The notes beneath the pieces were generated by a model that saw nothing but the letters and a program-made list of their open reading frames with translations, was not told the origin of the DNA and ran no database searches. The position numbers and the translations under genes are program-made. DNA of 64,000 nucleotides from NCBI RefSeq assembly GCF_014898175.1, contig NZ_CP062948.1, positions 868,001-932,000 on the forward strand, read 5' to 3'. Origin of the DNA: Bifidobacterium lemurum (lineage in GTDB: Bacteria > Actinomycetota > Actinomycetes > Actinomycetales > Bifidobacteriaceae). Below are positions 55,116 to 64,000 of this stretch, piece by piece (within the stretch, counting starts at the first letter, position 1; every line of letters starts with the position of its first letter).

Positions 55116-55916
55116 CTAGCCGAGGAGGAAAGCGAGCAGGGCGTCGTAGTCGGGATGATCGAGCGACAGCACGGCCTCCTCGGAACGCTGCGGATCATGT
55201 TCGGGCGAGATGCCCGAATTGATGTACACACCGTCGATGCCGGCGTTCTTCGCGCCGACGATGTCGCACCGCTCGTCGTTGCCGACCATCACCGCGCGGT
55301 CGGGGGTCGCGCCCACACGCTCCAGCGCTCGGCGGAAGATCTCGGGATGAGGTTTTTTGATGCCTTCCTCGCTGGAGATCACGATGGCGTCGAACAGCAC
55401 GTCCAACCCAAGCATCTCCAATTCCGGCACGGTATAGCAGGATTGCGCGTTGGTGACGAGCACCGTGCGCATGCCGGCCCCGCGCAGGCCCCTCAGCATC
55501 TCCAACGCCCCCGGATACAGCCCGATATGCCGGGTGCTGGCCTTGCGGAACACCCATGCGGCGCGCAGGGCCATCTCGTCGGCCTGGGCCTGCCAGACGG
55601 CGGGGATGCGCCCCTGCGGCGCCGCCACGGCAAACAGCGAGCGGTAGCCCTCGCCGCGGTTCGGCTCGACGCACTCGTCCGGGCAATCCTCGACGCCGTC
55701 CTCGCGCACGCGTTCGGCGGCGCGGCGCTGTTCGAGGATCAGCGCCTGGTCGAGCAGGTCGCGCAGGAACCATTGGTCGTCGTAGTGCACGCCCATGCCC
55801 GAATCGTTGAGGAAGCCGCGGAACTTCTCCCACGCCCTCTTGTCGTATTCGTCGGTGCGTATGTCGACCAGCGTGCCGTAGAGATCGAAGCACGCCACAT
55901 CGTATCGTCTGTCCAT
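55116..55916 (-). CDS. HAD-superfamily hydrolase
   Basis: 266 residues; I use ATG 55916 (AAAGG eight bases upstream), ATG 55922 also being in frame. HAD motifs are ACFDLYGTLVDIRTDEYD (nucleophile D), RTVLVTNAQSCYT, IKKPHPEIFRRAL (lysine) and VMVGNDERCDIVGAKNAG. A helical cap lies between motifs I and II. The FDLYGTL form is of the YjjG/2-haloacid-dehalogenase-like branch. It is 46 bases after the GH13 gene in the same direction, so it may process a sugar phosphate from this locus; the substrate is unknown. Confidence 0.85.
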   Translation of the reverse strand: MDRRYDVACFDLYGTLVDIRTDEYDKRAWEKFRGFLNDSGMGVHYDDQWFLRDLLDQALILEQRRAAERVREDGVEDCPDECVEPNRGEGYRSLFAVAAPQGRIPAVWQAQADEMALRAAWVFRKASTRHIGLYPGALEMLRGLRGAGMRTVLVTNAQSCYTVPELEMLGLDVLFDAIVISSEEGIKKPHPEIFRRALERVGATPDRAVMVGNDERCDIVGAKNAGIDGVYINSGISPEHDPQRSEEAVLSLDHPDYDALLAFLLG

Positions 55917-55961
55917 CGTCATCGCCTTTGCCTGCCTGGTGGATGTTGCGTCACGACCGCG

Positions 55962-57647
55962 TCATTGCAGCCGCCACATCGCGAAGCTTTGCGGCCCCAT
56001 CGTCGCCGAGCCGCGCTCCATACGGTGTTCGCCAAGTGATGCTAGCACATCGCCGGCGGCTCCACGCCCGTCCGGCAATTCGAAGCTCTCCTCGCCACGC
56101 CCCGGATTGACCGCGACGAGCACGCGACCCTCCGATGGCGAGGCGCCATCGAACCGTTCGAAGGCGAACAGCCGCCCATGTTCGGGGGCTGCGATCACGC
56201 GCAGGCCGGCGTCGGCGCGCAACGCGGAAACCATGCCGCGCGTGCGGAGCATCGCGCGCACCCAGCACAGCAGCGAGTCGGGGTCGGCGTCCTGCGCGGC
56301 GACGGTCGGCGCGTCCGCGGACGGATCGACCGGCAGATACAGATTCTCCGCGGGCGCGCTCGAAAAGCCGAGGTTGGCGGTCGCGTCCCACTGCATCGGC
56401 GTGCGTGAGCCGGTGCGCACATAGCCGCCCTCCTTGGAGGGGATGGGACGGTATCGCATGCCGATTTCGTCGCCGTAGTAGAGGAACGGCGCGCCCGGCA
56501 TCGTGAACATGGTCGCGTAGGCGAGCTTGAGTTCGCGCTCGGTCAGGCGTTGGGCGGTGCGCAGGGTGTCGTGGTTGCAGGTGATGAGGTCGAAGCAGCC
56601 CCCGGCCCGTTCGGCTTCGGCCAGTTGCGGCAGGTATTCGTCGAGGAACGGCTTGATGGACGCGCCGGAGTCGGCGTTGAAATAGCTGGAGTCCCCTTCG
56701 CGGCGCAGCGGGGTGTCCGTATTGCGCAGCAGCAGGTTGTACCCGTTGGGATTGCCGTCCCAACGCCAGTCGAGGTAGAAGTCCATGTCGAATCCCGCGG
56801 CCATCGATTCACGCGGCCTGCCCCATTCGGAGACGAACGCGGCCTGGGGGAATTCGGAGCGGATGCGCGAGAGCATCCATCGCCAGGTGCGGATGGTGAA
56901 CGGCTTGCCCTCCTCGTCGTGTTTGACGAGGCTGTCGGCCATATCCACGCGGAACCCGTCCGCCCCGCGGCCCAGCCAGAAACGCATCACATCGAGCAGC
57001 GCCTCGCAGGTGGCGAGCGCGTCGGGGCCGAGCGCGGGCTTCTGCCAACCGTGCTTCGGGTGCGCGAATCCGTAGTTGAGCGCGGGCTGGCATTTGAAGA
57101 AGTTGAGCACATAGGTGCCGTCGCGCTCGCTTTCCCCGCCGATGAAGGGCAGTCCGTCAGCGCCGGAGATCCACGAATCGGTCCAGAGGTATCGTTCGGA
57201 GACGTTTTCGACGCGCCCCGTCCCGCCATCGACGACCGTGCGCGAGTTCGGCTCCGGCCTCGCGCTGGCGAGGAACCACTCGTGCTCCTCGCTGGTGTGC
57301 CCGGGCACGAGATCGAGCAGCACATGCATGCCGCGCCGGTGGGCCGCGTCGAACAAGGCGACGAGGTCGTCGTTGGTGCCGTAGCGGGATGCGACCTTCT
57401 TGTAGTCGCGCACGTCGTAGCCGGCGTCTTTGAACGGCGAATCGTAGCAGGGGTTGAGCCAAAGGGCGTTGCAGCCGAGGTCCCGCACATAGTCGAGCCG
57501 GGCGATGATGCCGGGGATGTCGCCGATGCCGTCGCCGTCGGAGTCGGCGAAGCTTTGCGGGTAGATCTCATAGAACCGGGCGTCGGCGAGCCACCGCGGG
57601 CGTGCGGGGAGTTCGGCCGGTTCGATCGATTCGGTCGCGTTGGTCAT
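55962..57647 (-). CDS. GH13 alpha-glucosidase/oligo-1,6-glucosidase-like
   Basis: 561 residues from ATG 57647 (GAGGAAGAAC upstream). GH13 regions in order: RFYEIYPQSFADSDGDGIGD, LDLVPGHTSEEHEW, GADGFRVDMAD (nucleophile D235), AAFVSEWGRP (acid/base E274) and TCNHDTLR (D360, normally NHD). The QSFxDSxGDGxGD block near residue 31 is of the oligo-1,6-glucosidase/alpha-glucosidase/trehalose-synthase group. No signal peptide, so it acts on imported oligosaccharides. It is divergent from the binding-protein gene and shares the intergenic operators. Confidence 0.9.
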   Translation of the reverse strand: MTNATESIEPAELPARPRWLADARFYEIYPQSFADSDGDGIGDIPGIIARLDYVRDLGCNALWLNPCYDSPFKDAGYDVRDYKKVASRYGTNDDLVALFDAAHRRGMHVLLDLVPGHTSEEHEWFLASARPEPNSRTVVDGGTGRVENVSERYLWTDSWISGADGLPFIGGESERDGTYVLNFFKCQPALNYGFAHPKHGWQKPALGPDALATCEALLDVMRFWLGRGADGFRVDMADSLVKHDEEGKPFTIRTWRWMLSRIRSEFPQAAFVSEWGRPRESMAAGFDMDFYLDWRWDGNPNGYNLLLRNTDTPLRREGDSSYFNADSGASIKPFLDEYLPQLAEAERAGGCFDLITCNHDTLRTAQRLTERELKLAYATMFTMPGAPFLYYGDEIGMRYRPIPSKEGGYVRTGSRTPMQWDATANLGFSSAPAENLYLPVDPSADAPTVAAQDADPDSLLCWVRAMLRTRGMVSALRADAGLRVIAAPEHGRLFAFERFDGASPSEGRVLVAVNPGRGEESFELPDGRGAAGDVLASLGEHRMERGSATMGPQSFAMWRLQ

Positions 57648-57683
57648 GTTCTTCCTCGATTCTTTGACGGACAGCGCGAGATG

Positions 57684-57704
57684 TTTTGCAGTATACCTGC
57701 AAAA
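57684..57704. promoter_or_regulatory. Palindrome upstream of the GH13 gene
   Basis: TTTTGCAG (57684-57691), TATAC, CTGCAAAA (57697-57704): perfect 8-bp arms, 37-57 bases before the GH13 start. A separate operator type from the LacI candidate sites. Confidence 0.55.
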
Positions 57705-57805
57705 AAGTTTTTCTGCGAACGCTGTCAATTCTTCTGCATACAGTTTTTTCTCAGACAAGCCAAATATCAGTGCTTTCAAGCCGCAACACACCTATCACAC
57801 CGATT

Positions 57806-57819
57806 TGCATACGTTCGCA
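57806..57819. promoter_or_regulatory. LacI operator candidate, copy 2
   Basis: TGCATACGTTCGCA is the exact reverse complement of the site at 53988-54001. It lies 109-122 bases before the binding-protein start. A related TGCGAACGCTGTCA at 57714-57727 gives a possible third half-conserved site. Confidence 0.65.
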
Positions 57820-57927
57820 GAAATGCGCTACATTATGAACAGCAATCCGACTCGGACGCGCATGGACGCGCGGGCGGGCCGTATTGGACGCCGACGTCAC
57901 GCCGGCGTGGAAGAAAGGAAATCAACG

Positions 57928-59179
57928 ATGATTGCACGATGGAGATCAGCCGTCGCCGCACTCGCCACATGCGCTTTGCTCACCGGCGGACTGACCGCCT
58001 GCGGCTCCGGCGGCGACGTGACGGCCGGAGACGAAGGCAGCATGACGCTCGTTGAGCTGGGCCTCGCAGGAGGACCAGCTCAACGAGGACTCATGGCTGC
58101 AGACGATGGAGAAGGAGTTCGAGGAGCTCCACCCCGAATACGACATCACCTGGAACAACCAGGTCGTCTCGTCCGCCGATGCCGCCACCATCGCCAAGCA
58201 GGATCCGACCGTGGCCGCGGACGTGTTCATGTACGCGAGCGACCAGCTGGGCACCCTCAAAGAGGCGAACGCCATCGCCCGCATGAGCGACGACGCGGTC
58301 GAACAGATCGAAACGCAGTACGAGGGCAGCGAATCGATGATCCAGTCGGTCACAGGCGATGACGGATACCTGTACGGCGCGCCGTTCGGCGGCAACACCT
58401 GGTTCATGTACTACCGCAAGAGCAAGTTCACCGAAGAGGACATCACCTCGCTCGACGCGATGCTCGCCAAGGGCAAGGTCTCCTTCCCGTTGACGAACTC
58501 GTGGTATCTGCCGGCCTTCTACATGGGCGCGGGCGGCACGCTGTTCGGCGAGGACGGCACCGACGGCGAGGCCGGCGTGCAGTTCGGCGGCGATATCGGC
58601 GAGGCCGTGACCAAATATCTGATCGACCTGCGCAACAACCCGAACTTCGTCAACGATTCCAACGGCTCCGGCCTGGCCGGTCTCAAGTCGGGCGCGGTGG
58701 ACGTGGTGTTCTCCGGCTCCTGGGACGAGCCGACGGTCAAGGAGAATCTCGGCGACGACTACGGCGTGGCCGCGCTGCCGACCTTCAACCTCAACGGCAC
58801 GGCCGTCCAGATGAAGTCCTTCGCCGGATCCACCGTGGTCGCATGGAACCCGTACACCAAGCATCCGAAGGCGGCGGACCAGTTCGCCGCCTTCCTCGCC
58901 AGCACCGAGGCGCAGAGGGCCCACTATGAGATGCGCGGCACCATCCCCTCCGACATGACGCTCGCCTCCGAACCCGAGATCGCCGAGAACCTCGTGGCCA
59001 AGGCCCAGCTGGAGACCATCGCCCGCACCTCCGTGGTGCAGCCGTCCATTCCCGAAATGGCGAATTTCTGGGGTCCGTGCGAGAACTTCGGCAAGTCCAT
59101 CCTCGGCAACGAGGTCACCTACGACAACGCGCGCGAACTGACCGACAAGTGGATGGCGTCCTACGCCAGCCTGATGTAG
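57928..59179 (+). pseudogene. Sugar-binding lipoprotein of CUT1 importer, single +1 frameshift
   Basis: From ATG 57928 (AAGAAAGG upstream) the frame gives a lipoprotein signal with lipobox LTAC (TCALLTGGLTACGSGG), then at about codon 42 the frame fails. From 58054 the next frame runs to 59179 with a full SBP_bac_1 body: SWASQEDQLNEDSW, YGAPFGGNTWFMYYRKSKF, VVFSGSWDEPTVKENLG. Dropping one T at 58052-58053 restores the read-through TLVSWASQEDQ. So the gene is intact but for one extra base: a recent mutation, a sequencing error or, less likely, programmed frameshifting. It precedes two permease genes; the product should bind maltodextrin- or isomaltooligosaccharide-like sugars. Confidence 0.88.
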
Positions 59180-59204
59180 GCCGCCAAGAAGAAAGGTTCC
59201 CAAC

Positions 59205-60605
59205 ATGGAAGCAACAACCGGCGCGCGCCCCGTTCGGCGCGGCCTGCTCCGCCGCAAGGCGGACTACATCCCGCCGTCGCGATACACCCTGCGCGCGGCC
59301 CTCACCGACGGCGACGCCTTCACCCGCCTGTCGTTCCTCATTCTGGGCGCGGGCAACATCGCCCGCAAGCAGATCCTCAAAGGCCTGCTGTTCCTCGCCG
59401 TGGAAATCGCCTACATCGCGTTCATGGCCACCTCCGGCGCCGAAAACCTCGCGATGATCCCCTCGCTGGGCTGGCGCGAGCAGACCGCCGAGAAAATCGA
59501 CGGCTACTGGCACTACACGCCCGGCGACAATTCGGTGATCGTGCTGCTCTACGGCGTGGCCACGATATTCATCACCCTGCTGTTCGTGGTGTTCTGGGCA
59601 TACGCGGTGCGCTCCGCCTACAAGGCTCAGCTGCTCGCCGCCGAAACCGGAAGCGCCCCGGACTTCATCCAGGACTGGAGGAACATCACCGACCGCGAGG
59701 CGCAGGTCTCGCTGATGGCGCTGCCGGTGCTCGGCATCCTCATCTTCTCGATCCTGCCGACGCTGTTCATGATGTGCATGGCGTTCACCAACTACGACTC
59801 CGACCATGTGCTGCTGTTCGACTGGGTGGGACTGGAGAACTTCGGCCAGCTGTTCAGCGCCGACGGCGCCGTCAACGCCAGCCTGTTCGGCGAGGTGCTC
59901 GCCTGGACGCTGGTGTGGGCGTTCTTCGCCACCTTCCTCAACTTCTTCCTGGGATTGTTCCTGGCGATGGTCATCAACCGCCCCACCACCCGCCTCAAGG
60001 GCTTCTGGCGCGCGGTGTTCTCGCTGTCGATCGCGGTGCCGCAGTTCGTCTCCCTGCTGGTCATCAACCAGATGCTCCAGCCGGAGGGCGCGATCAACCG
60101 GCTGCTGATGAGCTGGGGCTGGATCGACGAGGCGCTGCCGTTCTTCACCGACGCGACCTGGGCGCGCGTGACCGTCATCGTCGTGAACCTGTGGATCGGC
60201 ATCCCGTTCACGATCATGCAGATCACCGGCATCCTGCAGAACATCCCCGCCGAACAGTACGAGGCCGCGCGCATCGACGGCGCGAACTGGTGGCAGACCT
60301 TCACCAGGATCACGATGCCGTATCTGGTGTTCGTGCTCACCCCGTACCTCATCACCACGTTCACGGGCAACGTGAACAACTTCAACGTGATCTACCTGCT
60401 GTCCAACGGCAATCCGACGCCGGTGGGCGCCACCGCCGGCAAGACGGACCTGCTGATCACCTGGTTGTACAAGCTCACGGTCGACAAGGGCGACTACAAC
60501 CTCGGCGCCGTCATCGGCATCTTCACGTTCATCACCCTGGCGATCGTCTCGCTGATCACCTACCGTTCCAGCGCGTCCTACAAGGATGAAGGAGGCTTCC
60601 GATGA
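59205..60605 (+). CDS. Sugar ABC transporter permease, MalF type (long form)
   Basis: A 466-residue permease. An N-terminal extension of about 170 residues holds two hydrophobic segments (GLLFLAVEIAYIAFMATSG and ILIFSILPTLFMMC flank a soluble loop). The permease core has an EAA loop QYEAARIDGANWWQTFTRITMP near residue 350. This size and the extra N-terminal part are those of MalF-like maltodextrin permeases. It lies 25 bases after the binding-protein stop. Confidence 0.92.
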   Translation: MEATTGARPVRRGLLRRKADYIPPSRYTLRAALTDGDAFTRLSFLILGAGNIARKQILKGLLFLAVEIAYIAFMATSGAENLAMIPSLGWREQTAEKIDGYWHYTPGDNSVIVLLYGVATIFITLLFVVFWAYAVRSAYKAQLLAAETGSAPDFIQDWRNITDREAQVSLMALPVLGILIFSILPTLFMMCMAFTNYDSDHVLLFDWVGLENFGQLFSADGAVNASLFGEVLAWTLVWAFFATFLNFFLGLFLAMVINRPTTRLKGFWRAVFSLSIAVPQFVSLLVINQMLQPEGAINRLLMSWGWIDEALPFFTDATWARVTVIVVNLWIGIPFTIMQITGILQNIPAEQYEAARIDGANWWQTFTRITMPYLVFVLTPYLITTFTGNVNNFNVIYLLSNGNPTPVGATAGKTDLLITWLYKLTVDKGDYNLGAVIGIFTFITLAIVSLITYRSSASYKDEGGFR

Positions 60606-61507
60606 GCCACGCAATGCAAGCCGCGTCCCAGGACTCCGGCAAGATCTCGTTCCTGCGCGACCAGCGCAAACGCCGCATCGTCGGCGACATCCTGTCCCAC
60701 CTGCTGCTGGCGGCGCTCGCCGTGGTCTGGGTGATCCCGATCGTATGGGTGGTGCTGGAAAGCTTCAACAAGAACACCGGCCCGTACAACGAGACGTTCT
60801 TCCCCACGGAATACACGCTCGACAACTACGTGCAGCTGTTCACCGACAAGCATGTGCTCGACTTCCCCGCGATGTTCATGCGCACGCTGCTCATCGCCGT
60901 CGTCGTGTGCGTGATCAACGTGTTCTTCGTGCTGTGCGTGGCGTTCTGCATGAGCCGTCTGCGCTTCCGCTTCCGCAAGACCTTCATGAACGTGGTGCTC
61001 GTCATGGGCATGTTCCCCGGCATCATGTCGGTCGTCGCGATCTACTTCATCCTCAAGGCCATGGGGCTGACGCAGGGCATCGGCGTCACCATCGCGCTGA
61101 TCCTGGTCTATTCGGCCGGCGCGGGCGCGGGCTTCTATGTGATGAAGGGATACATGGACACCATTCCGATGTCCCTGGATGAGGCCGCGTACCTCGACGG
61201 CTGCACCCGCTGGCAGGTGTTCACCAAAATCACGATTCCGGTCTGCAAGCCGATGCTCGTCTACCAGGCGCTCACCGCGTTCCTCGGCCCGTGGCTCGAC
61301 TTCGTGATGGCCAAGGCGATCTGCCGCACGCAGGACAACTACACGGTGGCGCTGGGCCTGTACCAGATGCTCACGCGCGAATACCTCAACGACTGGTTCG
61401 CCCGTTTCGCCGCCGCGGCCGTGGTCATCTCCATCCCCATCGCGATCCTCTTCATCGTGATGCAGAAGTACTACCAGGAATCGATGTCCGGCGCGGTCAA
61501 GGGCTGA
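60602..61507 (+). CDS. Sugar ABC transporter permease, MalG type
   Basis: A 301-residue permease with six membrane segments (LLLAALAVVWVIPIVWVVLE first) and the EAA loop SLDEAAYLDGCTRWQVFTKITIP. The ATG overlaps the stop of the MalF-type gene (ATGA at 60602-60605). With the binding protein it forms a CUT1 importer; as in the 35-38 kb locus, the ATPase is not encoded here. Confidence 0.93.
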   Translation: MSHAMQAASQDSGKISFLRDQRKRRIVGDILSHLLLAALAVVWVIPIVWVVLESFNKNTGPYNETFFPTEYTLDNYVQLFTDKHVLDFPAMFMRTLLIAVVVCVINVFFVLCVAFCMSRLRFRFRKTFMNVVLVMGMFPGIMSVVAIYFILKAMGLTQGIGVTIALILVYSAGAGAGFYVMKGYMDTIPMSLDEAAYLDGCTRWQVFTKITIPVCKPMLVYQALTAFLGPWLDFVMAKAICRTQDNYTVALGLYQMLTREYLNDWFARFAAAAVVISIPIAILFIVMQKYYQESMSGAVKG

Positions 61508-61541
61508 GCCCCGACCGCCCGAAACCGAAAGGAACAACGCC

Positions 61542-63548
61542 GTGTCCGAACCAATCCGCGCGCTGGCGCTGGCCGAGTGGACCCCCGCCGACCCAGCCCT
61601 CCCCTGCCCCGACTACCCGGTGTACGCCGACGACGACCTTGGCGCGACCCCCGACGGCAAAGGGGCCACCTTCCGAGTGTGGGCCCCTACCGCCACCGGC
61701 GTCACGCTTCGCCTGTTCGCGGCCGGAAGCCCGGAGGAATGCGTCGACCCGCAGGAATGCCACGAGTTGACCCCGGGGGCGCAGGGCACCTGGCTGGTGC
61801 GCTGCGACGGCGTCGGGCACGGCGTCTACTACGACTATCTCGTCCGTTTCGCCGACGGCTCCACCCACCGCACCGCGGATCCATGGGCCCGTGCCGCCGG
61901 CGTCAACGGCCGGCGGTCCATGGTGGTGGATCTCGCGCTGACCGACCCGCAAGGATGGTCGCGCGACCGCCGTCCATGCGTGCCCTCCCATGAGCTGGTG
62001 ATCTGGGAGACCCATATCAACGACTTCAGCCATGACGAGCATTCCGGCGTGCCCGCCGAGCACCGCGGCACCTACCTCGCGTTCACGCACGACGACACCA
62101 GCGTGGACGGCGAAGGCCGGTTCCCCACCTGCGTGGCCTATCTCAAGCATCTGGGCGTCACCGCGGTGCAGCTGCTGCCCTTCTACGACTATGGCTCGGT
62201 GGACGAGTCCGTCCCCCTCGGATCCGCCGACCGCGGCTTCAATTGGGGCTACGACCCGCTCAACTACAACGTGCCCGAAGGCTCGTACTCCACGGACCCG
62301 TTCGACGGCGCGACGCGCATCGGGGAATGCAAACGCATGATCCAGTCGCTGCACGCCGCCGGCATCAAGGTCATCATGGACGTGGTCTACAACCACATGT
62401 TCTCCACCGACAATTGGTTCGAGCGCATGATTCCCGGCTATGCGCTGCGCCGCCGTGCCGACGGATCGTTCGCCGACGGATCCGCCTGCACGAACGACGT
62501 GGCCAGCGAGCATCCGATGATGCGCAAGTACATCGTCGATTCGGTGACCTACTGGGCGCGCGAATACCATATCGACGGATTCCGCTTCGATCTGATGGGC
62601 CTGCTCGACGTGGACACGATGAACGCGATCCGCACCGCGCTCGACGCCCTGCCCGGAGGCGCGACGATTCTGATGCACGGCGAGCCGTGGGCGGCGCGCG
62701 AGACCGCGCTCGACCCGTCCTCGAACACGATTCTGGCCGACAAGCGCGCGCTGGCCCGTTTGAGCCCCCGCATCGGCGCGTTCTGCGATTCGACGCGGGA
62801 CGCGGTGCGCGGGCACGTGTTCTACCAGTGGGTGCCGGGTTATCTGACCGGCGCGGCCGACGATTACGCCGACGACATCCGCGCCGCCGTGGACGCCTGG
62901 CGGGGGACCCCGCGCGAGCAGGCAAGCGTGGGCCAGGTGATCCAATACGTCTCCGCGCACGACGATCTGACCCTGTGGGACAAGATGTGCGCCGCGACCC
63001 GCCGCATGCCCACCGCGGCCGACTACGACGCCGAGGGCGAGGACCGCGCCGATCTCAAGGCGGCGAACCTGCTGGCCGCCGGCATCGTGTTCTCCTCGGC
63101 CGGAGTGCCGTTCCTGCTCTCCGGCGAGGAGTTCGCCCGCACCAAGCACGGCGTCTCCGACTCGTTCTCCAGCCCGGCCCAGCTCAACCAGCTCGATTGG
63201 CGGCGCGCCGAGCGAATGGCCGATCTGGTGGATCATTACCGCGAGCTCATCCGCACCCGACGCGAGAACCCCGCGTATTTCGGCGGGGCCCGCATGGTGG
63301 TGCCCCGCGAGGACGCGGCGGTGGTGTTCCGCGTCGGCAACGACTGCGTCGCCATCAATCCCACCGACGACACGCTCACGCAGCCCACGGAGCCGCTGGA
63401 GATCGCCGGCCCGTATGATGAGGTCGCGCAGATAGCGCCCAACGGCTGGATCTGCGCCTACTGCGCCGGCGCGGATAAGCCCGCCGCCTCCACCGACCGT
63501 CGGATCGTCCTGCCGCCGCACACCTTCGCCATCTGGCGCCGCGCCTAG
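61542..63548 (+). CDS. Type I pullulanase (GH13 with CBM48)
   Basis: 668 residues from GTG 61542 (GAAAGGAAC upstream). An N-terminal CBM48-like beta domain (ATFRVWAPTATGVTLRLF at about 42-59) precedes the GH13 barrel. The FNWGYDPLNYNVPEGSYS segment (YNWGYDP motif) is the hallmark of type I pullulanase. Catalytic residues: IDGFRFDLMG (D350), ILMHGEPW (E381), and YVSAHDDLTLWD. No signal peptide, so it debranches alpha-1,6 links of imported or stored glucans in the cytoplasm. It lies 34 bases after the permease gene. Confidence 0.92.
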   Translation: MSEPIRALALAEWTPADPALPCPDYPVYADDDLGATPDGKGATFRVWAPTATGVTLRLFAAGSPEECVDPQECHELTPGAQGTWLVRCDGVGHGVYYDYLVRFADGSTHRTADPWARAAGVNGRRSMVVDLALTDPQGWSRDRRPCVPSHELVIWETHINDFSHDEHSGVPAEHRGTYLAFTHDDTSVDGEGRFPTCVAYLKHLGVTAVQLLPFYDYGSVDESVPLGSADRGFNWGYDPLNYNVPEGSYSTDPFDGATRIGECKRMIQSLHAAGIKVIMDVVYNHMFSTDNWFERMIPGYALRRRADGSFADGSACTNDVASEHPMMRKYIVDSVTYWAREYHIDGFRFDLMGLLDVDTMNAIRTALDALPGGATILMHGEPWAARETALDPSSNTILADKRALARLSPRIGAFCDSTRDAVRGHVFYQWVPGYLTGAADDYADDIRAAVDAWRGTPREQASVGQVIQYVSAHDDLTLWDKMCAATRRMPTAADYDAEGEDRADLKAANLLAAGIVFSSAGVPFLLSGEEFARTKHGVSDSFSSPAQLNQLDWRRAERMADLVDHYRELIRTRRENPAYFGGARMVVPREDAAVVFRVGNDCVAINPTDDTLTQPTEPLEIAGPYDEVAQIAPNGWICAYCAGADKPAASTDRRIVLPPHTFAIWRRA

Positions 63549-63556
63549 GAGGAATC

Positions 63557-64000
63557 ATGAACCAGCAGCAAGCCGCCCGTCCCGCGCGGGGACTGTCCAA
63601 TCTCCGGCTCAAGACCATCGGCATCGTCCTCGTGGCGCTGTCCTGCGTGAGCGGAGTCGTATTCCCCTCCGGACTGTCCGGACTGGACGCGGCCGACGTG
63701 GATATGACGAGCCTCACCGTCGCCGTGCTGTGCGAGGTGGTCTCATGGGTGGCCGTGCCGGTGTACGCGTGGCTGACCGTCGAGGGCTACCGGCATACGC
63801 GCGACGTGCGGAGGTATGTCGTGCGGCTGCTCGCGCTGGCCGTCATCTCGGAGGTGCCGTACGACCTGGCCGCCACCGGCAAGGCGGTGGATTGGGGTTC
63901 GCAGAATCCGGTGTTCGCGCTGGCCATCGTCGTGATCGCCTTGGCGTTGATCGACGCGTTCCGCGACCGCCCGACCGTCGCGCGCCGGGCCATCTGCGTC
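63557..64000 (+). CDS. TraX-family membrane protein (3' end outside window)
   Basis: An ATG at 63557 with AGGAGG six bases upstream opens a frame that runs to the window end without a stop (148 codons). It has hydrophobic segments (LKTIGIVLVALSCVSGVVF, LTVAVLCEVVSWVAVPVYAW) and the TraX signature WLTVEGYRHTRDVRRYVVRL followed by SEVPYDLAA. TraX of F plasmid acetylates pilin; chromosomal relatives are widespread in Firmicutes and actinobacteria and probably acylate envelope components. It is eight bases after the pullulanase stop, probably in the same operon. Confidence 0.82.
   Translation, partial: MNQQQAARPARGLSNLRLKTIGIVLVALSCVSGVVFPSGLSGLDAADVDMTSLTVAVLCEVVSWVAVPVYAWLTVEGYRHTRDVRRYVVRLLALAVISEVPYDLAATGKAVDWGSQNPVFALAIVVIALALIDAFRDRPTVARRAICV

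Overview
The window is a 64-kb piece of chromosome from a high-GC Gram-positive bacterium, almost certainly Bifidobacterium or a close relative. The pointers are the dnaK-grpE-dnaJ-hspR heat-shock operon with HspR-type inverted repeats, LacI-controlled glycoside hydrolase clusters whose ABC importers lack their own ATPase, a GH51/GH36/GH31/GH13 gut-glycan repertoire, and the codon use. The species cannot be told from the sequence alone.

Layout. (1) 1-13.4 kb is a cell-surface polysaccharide locus centred on galactofuranose: a GlfT2-like polymerase (5' end cut off), an IspD/TarI-like cytidylyltransferase, an extended SDR and a LicD-type transferase on the + strand; a Wzt/Wzm export pair, a GlfT1-like transferase and a GT4 on the - strand; then UDP-galactopyranose mutase (glf), a large membrane protein and a GtrB-like GT2. 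The local composition is AT-rich except for glf. (2) 13.4-21.5 kb is patchy: a secreted GH25 muramidase with twelve ricin-type repeats, a PIN-domain toxin/antitoxin pair, several short repeats, an N-terminally short Schlafen/RecG-like gene, a tRNA-Ala(CGC) and a decayed apbE. (3) 21.5-30.5 kb is one leftward catabolic operon: MalY/PatB-type C-S lyase, URO-D/methyltransferase-fold protein, Liv-type binding protein, fused LivH-LivM permease, fused LivG-LivF ATPase and an SDR, next to a LysR regulator. This is the best candidate for an undescribed pathway. (4) 30.8-31.5 kb is a DedA protein. (5) 31.7-43.5 kb is a plant-glycan locus: LacI, GH31 alpha-xylosidase-like enzyme, two permeases and a binding protein, a GH36 alpha-galactosidase with a poly-G tract inside the gene, GH51 arabinofuranosidase, HAD phosphatase. 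(6) 43.5-48.7 kb is a small HTH gene, then hspR-dnaJ-grpE-dnaK with two HAIR boxes and an exact three-copy 33-bp tandem repeat beyond them. (7) 49-51 kb is a surface alkaline phosphatase. (8) 51.2-63.5 kb is an alpha-glucan/gluco-oligosaccharide locus: GH31, LacI, HAD, GH13, frameshifted binding protein, two permeases, type I pullulanase, then a TraX-family membrane protein cut by the window end.

How the parts work together. The first region makes a Galf-containing glycan (glf makes UDP-Galf, GlfT-like enzymes polymerise, Wzm/Wzt export), probably decorated with a CDP-activated group by LicD. The two sugar loci each pair a binding protein and two permeases with cytoplasmic hydrolases under LacI-type control; no ATPase gene is nearby, so a shared one elsewhere is implied. 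Repeats that look like operators are shared between the LacI gene at 54 kb and the importer promoter at 57.8 kb, which supports autoregulated local control.
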